DNA of 64,000 nt from Meandrina meandrites (taxonomy: Eukaryota > Cnidaria > Anthozoa > Scleractinia > Meandrinidae): NCBI GenBank assembly GCA_963693305.1, contig OY855914.1:25836472-25900471 (forward strand), given 5' to 3'. The notes beneath the pieces are model-generated. The model ran no database searches. It had not been told where the DNA came from and saw only the letters and a program-made list of their open reading frames with translations. Position numbers and translations under genes: made by a program. Positions 45,501 to 57,500 of the stretch are shown here, piece after piece. Every line of letters starts with the position of its first letter. Within the stretch, counting starts at the first letter, position 1.

Positions 45501-48500
45501 GTTTTGGCGAGGACCTGAATAGAGGACCAAGCTTAGAGAATTGAGGTATGGCTGCCAGTTGTTCTGGAAAGAAAGAGAGTGGAAAACTTAATAATCATAC
45601 AGTTTTGATTTTCGAAGCAGTGAATGTTTAGGTCCGTTTTCAAGACCATGATTCGACTACTGAGGTGTGTTGCTACTCTTGTTGCAAGGAATACTCGTTC
45701 GTTGTCTCTAACATTAACCAAGGTTGTTGAACAACTTCCCGGGCTCTGACATCCGATCGTGAGCATTTTACTACGTTCAAATTCAGTAACCGAACGGCTG
45801 GACTCAGTTTGTAATTTTCGGGTCGAAACATTTTCGAGTCTTCTTCGGTAATCTTCGGAGGTCTTTGGGAAAAGACAGAAGAAAAATATTGCCACTTACC
45901 AGCGTACACATCTTGCCTGGTGGCCGCCACGGGTGCTGAAGGTTTGGTTGGAGCAGACGGCGTCTCAATTGCTTAAATGAACAAAATAAAAAACACGTAA
46001 ATGTCTACTCGGTACAAAATCATCTTAGACTGCGTTTGATTGACCTTATTCCGGGATAAGAATAAACGGAATAAGCCCGAATGTCTGTACGAATGAGTCG
46101 CTGTTCTGATTCTGGAATACATGGCATATATTCCAAACATTCTGCTCTAAGGAGCAGAATACCCAGAATACTGAATACACCTTATTTGATGGTTTAACAT
46201 ATAATACGCGCGGATATTGCATAGTATTTTCCCGAGCCCCTTGGGGGCGAGGAAAAATACAAGCAATGAGCAATTCAAAATATCCGTGTTTTGACCTTGC
46301 TCTACAATGTAATAACGTGTCATATTTTGCGCGTTCCCGAGACCTTACATGGTAAAATGGTGCAATAGTGGAATAACAATCCAGAAAAGCACGCCAACGT
46401 CCTCATCTCGCGCCTTTTTTGAAAACAAAAAACAAAACGGCTACCGCCGACGACAGTCAAATGTGAGAAGAAAACGAGTTGTTACTTAGCAAAGGATACT
46501 CCTGGAGTCAGCAAGAGATGCTTCTCCTCATTTCCTTGTACGAAGAAATGAAAGAGATATTTTAAAACGTCAATTACAAAAAGAAGCAAGTCTGGGAATT
46601 GATTGCTGTTTTGGTGTTATATCGCGGGAGTTATTCAGAAACGGAAAAATCGTTTCATTGACGTACGGACGGAATGGCTATTCTGGAATAATTCGGAATA
46701 ATATTCTTAATATTTCAAAATAGGCTCAAATAGACAAATAGTTTAAGAAGGAAGAACTATACCAATAGAGTTAGTAATAGGGGCAAGGATGCTTTTGCTA
46801 AAAAAGACTGGAAAAACTGAGATGTATAGCGAACAACATCGAATTTAAAACATTTAAATTACCATTCTGTCCTAGAAGAACAGGACTGAGAGCAAAGTGG
46901 ACTTACCTGTTTTTCCAGGTTTGACAACTTGGTCCTGCATAGGCGTGGTTGCCAAGGGAACAGTCTTCAGATCAAAGGGGGCCGTGTGAGAAGCATCCTT
47001 AACGTACGCGTACAGCGCTCTCTCTAATCCAACAATGGAGACTTGAAGACCTGGATAATGAGTTCAATGGGTTTTGAAGCGTTGATAAGTACAGTAGAAA
47101 AAATAGATAACCTTCATTTAGACACAGTAGTATTTAAAGCTAGAAGTTTATGTGAGAAAAACCAGAGAAAAATCCTTGGAACAAGGGCAACAACCAACAG
47201 CAAACTTAACCCATATTGGCGGGACACAAGCGCCCCATCCCTATCCCCCTCCCTCCCCACCCTGTCGTTAATCAGACAACTTACGTTAACAAGTAAGGTT
47301 TATGAACTTTCGGGCAATAACCTTTCCAAGTTCTGGTAAACTACAAAAAAAAAAGGTTTTCATACTTTTTTTTTCAAGACTTCCAGTAAATACAAAATTT
47401 TGCGTCTAAAGTTTTATTCAGTACTCACCATTCAAAATGTAGCCCGAAGACAGGGCCTTCTCCTTCTCCTTCAATATGTTCACATAAAATGTCGCCCTGT
47501 CTCGCACTTCATCGTCGGTATCTAGCAGACACCTAAAAGATGAAAGTGACAAATATTTACACAGTGGTCAATCAAGTAGCTTATTACAATTTAATTGGAA
47601 TCCAGACTCCTGAGCCCAGAGTTTTATAAAGGCCTTGCCAAGCAACAAAACTGCTGGTACACTCATGCTCATTGTGAGGGTACAAAGACTGGGCAATATA
47701 CAGCCTTTGAATTGCCGCTGGAAGAAGACCCCTAAAAAGTGCAGTCAATGGAGAGGTTAAGCTTCACGTTTATTTTTCCCGCGAACGGCAAAAAGGAAAC
47801 TTTTACCGTTTGCCGTTTACCGCCTAGTACGTCAAAGTGAGTAGTTTCGTGTTTGGTGTGAGTCAGTAAATTATTTTCCATTTTTCTGATGGATTTATTC
47901 ATTAATTAGAGAAAAAAATAAGCAGAATCAGCACCATTCTGACGTTTGCCATTTGCCGTTAGAACATGAAGCTTAAACTCTCTAATATTTTCAATCTAAC
48001 AGAACCAACCTCGAGAGTAGAACCAAGATGCTTGCGCACAGGCTGTCACAGTGAGCCCCAAATTTGGCAAGAGATGTCACGGCAGCTGTAAAATAACATA
48101 GAACAGGTTACTTTTATAGTAACTCGTTTAAATACACACGTGTCTGTAGTTCGTGTAGTTTGATCACCCAGGTGAGAGTGGTCTTGAGAAATATTATTAC
48201 AAATCCACAGGTGTGTAGCTAGGAATTTCCAAAAGGGGGGGTCACACTGTGTCACACCCAGGCTACTTACATGGCCCCCTACAGATTTATGGCATGTTGA
48301 GTCTTCAGATTTACGCTTTTTCGCCACCTGACTTATAAGGCTTGTATGTTATTTTAAAACTTTTCTCACAAGAGGGGATCACAGGCACACCAGGAACCCC
48401 CCCCCCCCCCCCCCTGGTACGCCCCTGAATAGATTAACATTTTGACAAATTGAGCAGTAATTACCTTCAGAATCACGTTAAAATCTGACTGTTGCGTTGT

Positions 48501-51500
48501 ACGTTTTGGACTGTATACCAAAAGTCCTTCATTAAATACCCATCAGATCAAAAAAAACTTGGCCCAAAAAAGCCAGTGCCACTGTAGTCAAAGTCCACAA
48601 ATTGAATGTGGAGTAGAACAAGTATGTTTTTTGACTGGCCGAGAAGCTTACAAAACCAACAACAATAATGGCACAATATTGAACAGCAACTGTGGTGCCC
48701 TTTGAAGAAGTTACAAGAAACGTTGCGTGACCATCTTAACAACACTTTCAAAGGAAACTAAGTTTTGTCACGCCTTATGGTAGAATAATGTTATCTGTCC
48801 TGAAAAGCTCTGTTGCTTGCATGTTTTCCTTACCAGCTCTCACTGCAGCATTTTCCAAGATCACTCTGTTGTAGATGAACCTGATGTACTTGGATGGATT
48901 CTGGCTGCGGGGTCCTTCCCGTCCCAGCAGATGAAGAATTCTTGTGGCAAGAACAGTGTGCTCACAGTCTTCAATGAACTCACACAGATGGCCCAGACCT
49001 GTAAGGTAAAAAAACGTTTCACTCACTTTTCAGTAACTTTCATGTTTTAAGTACTGCCTGGAGAAATCAGAACAAATTACACTCAAATATCCACATCACA
49101 AAAGAAAATTATTTTTGTGATGTGATATATACAAACTTTATGTAAAGAAACCTCCCCTCCCCCACTTCCCCACCCCCTCCCCCGCCCCACAATCACAAAA
49201 TGGCTACAAAAACAGCAGTTACCAGCTTCTTTCGCTTCAGAATTCTCTTCAATGATGGTGATAATTGTGTCCACAATAGCTTTCTTGTAATCGAATCCTC
49301 CCTGAAAAGATCAATAACAAAACAAGGTTAAGCACTAGTTACTTTCAAATGAAAACTTTCCAACTTACGATCGACTAAAAGAACGGACCATGTGCATATT
49401 TATGTGCACATTTTAACTGCAAAAAAGTTTTAATTGTTACATAGCACAAACCTCATCTCTTAGCATAGATGACAAGAAATTCATCATAACATGATGCTTC
49501 CTAGGGAACTTGAGACACAAGGACCTGGTTTATACAAAGACAACAAAATTACCTGTTAAAAGGGGTATTACTATTTATGACTGTCAAATCCCATTCACGG
49601 GACAGACAGACAGACATTTCTCCTAATTCTTATCCTCAAGAAGAATGAGTTTTCCACTGACATCTGGCAACTTTCCAGTGTTTATTAAGATAATTTGCTA
49701 GCTGTCACAACTACTTCAAACAGTCAAAACTTTAAAAGTAAATAAATGATCCTTGCTGAGAAATTGCAAAGAAAGCAGCCTGAAAAAATTCAGGGCTTCA
49801 AAACTTGGCGTGACAAAACTTATCTTGAGTTGTCAAATTACAGGAAGAGTCATTGACTGTTGCTCTAGACCAGCGTACAGCGTGAGCGTGTAAGAATTCT
49901 TATGAAATGAATGTGTGATATGATGTTGACTCACCTGATGGCATCAACAACAACGATCTTGAATTCATCTGAGATCTCAGACATGAAGGATGAGATCTGT
50001 TTCATCAGACGATCAACACTGCTCTCGTTACCAGTCTGAAAAAAATATCACCAAGAACGTCAAGTAACAAAAGTATAAAGCCCAGGACAAATGAAGATAA
50101 GAGTTCAAAGTCTTACTCCTGTTTGACCTGAAACTCTCATGCACTCTAATCAACTTTGAACATGCTCAAATTTTATCAAGAAACAGTGAGAGTTTCTCTC
50201 AACTGTAGTCACCCTTGACGGATTATCAATAACTCTTGTTCTCATTTGGCCCATGTTGATGATAGTCAACGACAGTTGACAAGAACTGTCATAAGAGTCA
50301 ACTCTCATCGACTTTAATCCTTGATTGGTCCAGGCTTAAATATGAACAGTCATACTACAGGTAAGTCTTCACAAGGCTGATGGATCACAGTGCGCTGCTG
50401 GTGATGGACTCTCGTTTCTGTACAAAGCATGAAGCATTGAAAGAATTGGGAATATTGCTTCTCCCCCTGGATGGGATGCTAGTCCATCACAGGGTTATCC
50501 CCAACATTTTGTTTAGTAGCCCTAATAGTTTGCTTGTAAACATTTATACACCAGTGCCTTCAATAAGCACTGGTAAAAAAGGTAAAGTCTGCATACGAGC
50601 CAAGTGGCCCATCAGGCCGGTGCTTATCCCCGGTTTCCGTAGCATGAAGCGACTAGGAGTATTTCTACTCCCGCCTGGATGGGATGCTAGTCCATCGCAG
50701 GGTTACCCCCAGCAGTAAATTCGCCGGTACCCATTTATACACCTGGGTGGAGAGAGGCACTATGAGAGTAAAGTGTCTTGCCCAAGAACACAACGCAGTG
50801 CCCCGGTCAGGGCTCGAACCCGGACCGCCCGATCCGGAGTCCAGCGCACTAACCATTAGGCCACCGCGCCTCCCAATAAGCACTGACTACCAGCAAAAGG
50901 CGTCAGCTACTTCGCTCAGAGAAGCCAGATACATTTTACCATTATTTCAAGTAACTAGAGAACAATTCATTCAAAACTTGTTGATGGGTCACCTACTCTA
51001 TCCTAACTAGCTGCCAACTTCAAAAAATTTTCGAAACCCCTGAACCTGCATCAAAAGAGGCACTGTGAGAGTAAAGTTTCTTGCCCAAGAACATTAACAC
51101 AGTGACCCTGGCAAGGATTCAAGTCTCAACAGCTCAATTTGCAGTCTAACTTGTTAACAATAATGTTTACCACCGGTTTCACAGTTGAAGTATCGTTTTG
51201 TTTTTGTTTTTTTAACCAACCTTCAGTAGAGTGGTAATCGCCAGTGTAGCAATGCTGCGGTTGACATCGGTGATCAGATTTTCAAGATCCAAGTTGCATG
51301 TTGTCACGGACATGGGTTGTGTCATGGCCACCTTATTCAGTGTGCGCACTGCGGCAAACCTCAGGGTGGGGCGAGGCGAGCTCAGGAACAGCTGCAACAC
51401 TGTACAACAAAAATTGAATACAATGGATTGTAAACATAAACGTATTGCGGCTAATCATTCTCTGTAAAGCAATTTTGTGATTGAAGTTACATGAAGCATT

Positions 51501-54500
51501 CAAACCATTACAAAAAGGATGCAAACCAGACCACACTCTTTTTTACTACCTACCTGAAATTGCAGGGCATAGATCTCTGGACTTGAGATTTTTAAGGTTC
51601 ACAAGGGCGCGAGCAGCTTCATAGATAACCATCTGCATAAAAATGACCATTAAAATTATTGCAATCAATTTAGTACAGAACAAAATTGCATAATGTGGCA
51701 ACTACATTATTTCATTATTTTGATAAGGAGCAAAAAAGATTCTGCCATCTTGTGCCAATAAATCTTACCTCACTCTTGTGCCTCAAGCAGCTCTCCAGAA
51801 AATCATACACAGGGCTGTCGGCACTACAATCACAGGAAAATAATAGAATTATTCCCTGGCATAAAGCCTGCAGTGTCACTATTCATACACAGGGTACAAC
51901 GAGTATAGAGGGCCATGTGGCTGCCTTAACTTTTCAGTAAGACACTACCTGTCTGGAACCTCTATTTTTATTCGCCCGCTGTAAATACTACCTCTATTGT
52001 TATTCAGGGCTAGGGGCATTGTTATGACCTGTTATCTCTTGTTATAAGAACCAATGAAGTAACTCTTTTCAAGAGGTAGTGGCCGACCCTATCTTTTTGG
52101 GGAGGGGTGAAGAGGGGGGGGAGAGGCTTGAGGAATACCAAAAAAAATTATTGCACAAAAAAAGTAGACACCAAAATATTGACGCAGCAAGCCAAAGGTG
52201 AACCTGCACAATTAGCTAAAAATTGCTGTTGTCCCCCCTCCCCCCCCCCCCCCCCCCCCCAAACAGTTCATCCCTGAAATCATAGGAAACTTACACTTCA
52301 GGCTCTTCATCAAGATACTTGGATGCAATACGTATCTAAAAAATTGATAAACAACAAAAGGTCATCAGTTTATTTGATCTTTTGCTGATCTACTGACGAC
52401 TACTACTGGATGCTCTGCATGGTAAAATTATTTAAGTTGCAAGTTATTCACAGAAATCAATTCCAGCTGATATATTTCTACTGTTTGTTTTTAAGGTTAA
52501 TCAAGGCATCTATTTTCTATGTCAAGGATTTTCTTCTAGCCAAATCTCCTCAAAAGCAATTTTTCAAAATTATTGCTTTATTACTTCATGATAGATATCA
52601 AGACCTTACCAGCATGCAAACAGCATATGGAGATCTAAGAGACTGCTTGATGTACTTGAAAATAAGTTTTGACACAGCCAGGCGATCTGTCTTCTTCACA
52701 TGGTACAGGAGACCAAGGGCGTGGTACTAGAGAATGGAAGCCAGACAGTATTCATTTATTATAAATTTTATTTATTTAAATTCCTAAAATACACAAACTT
52801 GTTAGTGAGGAGAAATCTTCTTTTGCTTAGATGTTCTTGTTGGCAAATACTTTTTTTCTCTCTCTAATTTCACTCACTGTTCAGAAGTATCTGGGCTCAA
52901 TCTTGGGTGGCTAACACACATTTCCTAACCATCATACCAAAGCAAGGTTTCTAGAACTAAATGTTAACTTGAGGACAAAAAACTGCTCATTTGGGAACTG
53001 GGAAATCTTGCTCTGCCTGTCATGCATCAAGTTGAAGTGTCCCGTCATAAAACAACTAGGATAGGATCCATGTACATCGCAGGATTACCCCCTACCTGAA
53101 TTTAGAGAGGCACTGGGAGAGTAAAGTGTCATGCAATGAACCTGACGGACTCAAACTTGGATCCCTTGATCTGGATTTCCATTGCACTTACCATAAAGGC
53201 CCCCCCACCACCACCACCACCAAATCATATTTACTGCTTATTAATACTTAACTGTAATTGAAAAGATGTTGACAAAGAGGCTCAAATACTCTTGTGTTGT
53301 AAGATCAATGAATCACCTTACAATTCAGGAGTTCAGGAGCCCCCAACAGTAAAATGCCATTAAGCATGATTTCTAAAAAAAAATGTTCCTCAATACATGT
53401 AATAATGGAATTGATTTCCAAGAGGCTTCACAAACTTGTCCTGCTAGATGAATAAATCACCTAATAATTCATGAGTACAGATGCCTCTTGGCGGTAAAAT
53501 TCTATTTCAGTGCAATTTTTGAAAGCTTAAAAATGTTCCTGAATACATGTAGTAATTAAATAGATTTCCAAGTGGCTTCATAAACTCTTGTAGGATCAGC
53601 TGAATGAAACACTGAGTGTACCACAGCTCTAGAGGTTCTGGTGTCAAAGTTAGAGACAAAATGAGCTGTATTTTTAAATTTTAAGGACCTCTTTTTTAAA
53701 GGGTTTATTTCACGCCAAGGAAAACATTGTGACAACACTAAATGATCCAAAATTCTTGCACAGTTAGATGAATGAATCATTTAACAATGCAAGAGTTCAG
53801 GACCCTTCGGTAATATTCCAGAAAGCTAAAATATGTACATATTAGGCTTACTGCCTTGAAACAATTGCATTGCCAATATTAAGGAACGTAAATCCTCTAT
53901 AAAGGTGGCTGGTAATGGTTTCCAGAACTTTCCAGCTCGGGATAGTACAACAAATTTTTATCCGTTGCTGCTACAATAATGGTATCAAATAAATACCCAA
54001 TGATTGGTGAATAGGTTTTGGTTATTTTCTTAACCTCATTAGTTACCCTAGCAATAGTATAACCTGTTAAAACAACTGTATTACCAGTGTATTTTTACCA
54101 TACTCATCAGGGGAAAAAGTCGTATACACTACTGTGACTGGTAAACTTTAAGGACAATATATTGCGGCAACTTGCACTCAAAAACAACAACAAAACAACA
54201 ACACTGATTATGACAGTGATACCGTAAAATTCCAGTTATAAGCCCCCTGGTTATAGGCCCATCTAACTGGAAAGAAAAAAATGCAGATCCAGTTATAAGC
54301 CCTCTGGATATAAGCCCCCCAATCAACACTGTGAAGGAAAACATTGTGACAACACTAAATGATCCAAAATTCTTGCACAGTTAGATGAATGAATCATTTA
54401 ACAATGCAAGAGTTCAGGACCCTTCGGTAATATTCCAGAAAGCTAAAATATGTACATATTAGGCTTACTGCCTTGAAACTATTGCATTGTCAATATTAAG

Positions 54501-57500
54501 TAACGTAAATCCTCTATAAAGGTGGCTGGTAATGGTTTCCAGAACTTTCCAGCTCGGGATAGTACAACAAATTTTTATCCGTTGCTGCTACAATAATGGT
54601 ATCAAATAAATACCCAATGATTGGTGAATAGGTTTTGGTTATTTTCTTAACCTCATTAGTTACCCTAGCAATAGTATAACCTGTTAAAACAACTGTATTA
54701 CCAGTGTATTTTTACCATACTCATCAGGGGAAAAAGTTGTATACACTACTGTGACTGGTAAACTTTAAGGACAATATATTGCGGCAACTTGCACTCAAAA
54801 ACAACAACAAAACAACAACACTGATTATGACAGTGATACCATAAAATTCCAGTTATAAGCCCCCTGGTTATAGGCCCATCTAACTGGAAAGAAAAAAATG
54901 CAGATCCAGTTATAAGCCCTCTGGATATAAGCCCCCCAATCAACACTACCGTGGCTCGTTTCCAAACATCATTTTTATTCCCCTTGTAAGCCCACCCAAA
55001 TCCCCTTAAGAAGTTGTATGAGCCCAGGGCTTATAACCAGTGTAAGCACCAAATTAGTGTGATAGCTTCGTGTTTAGTGTTTAGTTTTCGTTTAATTAGT
55101 TTCCTTTGTTTTGTGGCCTTTTGGCACTTGTTATGTTCATCTGCATACTCTGTATAGTTTCGGTTTGCACGCACCTTAGCATGTTTGTAGCGGTTTGAGT
55201 CACTGAAGTCTTCTTTTCATCTTTGGTTTTGAGATTTGTCACATTCGTCTTGTAAGTTTTTTCCGTTTATTTCGCTTTGCCGTTTTTCTGCATTCTTCAT
55301 GTTCGGTCGCTGCTAGTTATTTTATGTTAATTCCTGTATTTGTAATTTTGTTATTTCAGTTACCGTGTTCAATCAGCATAGCTTCCTAAGTGGAAATAAA
55401 TTTGTATGGCGGATTTGGATGCGAGTTATTAGCGTGTGCGACATTAATTTTACGGTGACCTGCTAACTGTAATTTTAATAAGCCCCCTCCCCCCTCTATT
55501 AAGCCCCCACTCAAAGGTGCTTGAAATGAAAAAGCCCCCCCCCCCCCCCCACCCCGCCTCTTAAAATAGGATTTACAGTAGGTATAAATTTACTCAATTA
55601 ATATAATTATTCTTGTATGTTCCTGTTATTGTAACAGCTTAATTATAAAATACAAATTTACATTATTAATAATGGTTAAAGATTGATCAAAACCTGTTTG
55701 CCAAGAAAAGGCAAACGTGTCATCAATAATTGCTACAAGCCTGCATTTACCTGAACCATTGTGTTATCACTTGAGACAGCTTCCTGTGCTTCATTCACCC
55801 AACGCTTCACCACGTCATAGTTTGGCTTCATTAGATGCTTGACGAAAAAGAATAAAATTTTATAAGTCATAAAAAAAATTAATTACCTATTGATACTAAA
55901 CTTTGCATTTAGATGAGCTTTATTTCACAAATTTCAGGAACAAGCCGCCCCTGAGGCAAAACTAAAGTTTAGCAGAAGTCACCCATTGCCAGCTCCCGTT
56001 TGTAAAATGGAGGCCACTAGAAAAATTTTGGTCAACAACAGAAAGTGTCTTTAAAATAGGATACCTCATGTTGCTTTACATCAAGCAATGCCACTGATTA
56101 GATGAGCCTAATTGGAATCATTGAAAAAAAAACATTCCGACTTACACGCACATGTAGGTCCCAGCATAGTCATTTTTGCTTACATACCAAAATACTTATT
56201 GATGAACTGTTCTTATTATCATGCAGATAAACGTTCAATACAGGTCACAACTTGAAGCGCTGAATTGTGTACTGTAACTATAGCTCAGTCAAATTGTAAC
56301 ACGTAGCTCAGTCAAATTTAGGTTACTTTAGGCAGTTAATTAATGCTTCAGATCTTTCTTCTTCTGTAATTTCTTGTGTCTGTCATGAAATGTTCTTCAC
56401 AGTAAAAGAAAATTACTGTTGTTGTTAAAAGTAAACAGACACGCTTTTTAAACTGAGGCAGCACTCACCAGAGCAGACACCAAGGATGCACTTGATACAC
56501 TGGAATTTTTATCAACAATTGCTTGCTTCAAGTACCGTTCAATTCCTTGCAACATTGTGCTCTGTAAAAAGGAAATTTGTCAAATAAAAAGGCAAACATG
56601 AAAACAATTATAATAATGATAATCCACTGAAAATAATTGTTGCATTAGCAGTGTACAAACATAAATATGTAGCAGTTTAAATTTATCTTTGCTTTCAAAA
56701 TTTTTCAAACTGGTTTAATTTTTATATTTCATATATTTTCTCATATTCATTATCGTAATCAGAAACCAAGGGAAATAATAGAGAAACAATTTTTGAAAAT
56801 TTTTAAATCTAAAATAAATTTAAATCACAACATATGCAGTGAGGTAAGCCTCAAATGTACCGGTACCACAGACTCTATGTCAAGTATTAGATTAAGTTAT
56901 GACATCTTTCTGGCATCCTTGAATGTTCAATGAAGAGCTACTGTTTAGAGGTGACAAAAATTACTAGCAAAATAAACTAAGTTACAAGGGATTTATGAAC
57001 TTACATCTGTGATTTTACAAAGGGCCCTGATAGCACTAGCACGGTACAATTCCTCCTGAAGAAAAACAAAATTGACAATGATATCACGACGATATTGAAA
57101 TGTTGAAATGTTGTGTGTTTTTAATATGTTTTATTCTAAAATTGAGAAAACACTATACAATTGTAACCAGAGGTCCTACAATAACCAACATTTTGAACTG
57201 TTTCTTGAGGACAAACAACCTCAATAACATTGAGTAAGGTACAGTTCAAGAGTTTAACTCCAGCAACCCTCCAAGGTAAGACCATTTAAGTCGCCATGGC
57301 GACTAAATAGCAACCGAAGTCGCCAGTCTGGCGACTAAAATTGAGAAGGAGGATTGAAAGCGTGAGCTTAATTTAGCAACTAAAATTTTTCACTGGCGAC
57401 CAAACTTGAGCAGTCGGTGGCCAAATGGCCACTAAGGAAAAAAATAAACTTGGAGGGTTGTCCGGTAGAACTAGTAATACCAAATGAAGATCATTAGAAA

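Noticed and set aside
50801..50874. A tRNA gene on -
   Set aside because: A and B boxes are present, but the sequence is the head of a SINE with many copies in the window and does not form a sound cloverleaf by eye. The same applies to 16690-16757, 21050-21113 and 58680-58754.
54103..54110. A hammerhead ribozyme (CTGATGAG on -)
   Set aside because: A short stem follows, but the required GAAA box is absent at the expected distance. The same is true in the duplicated copy.
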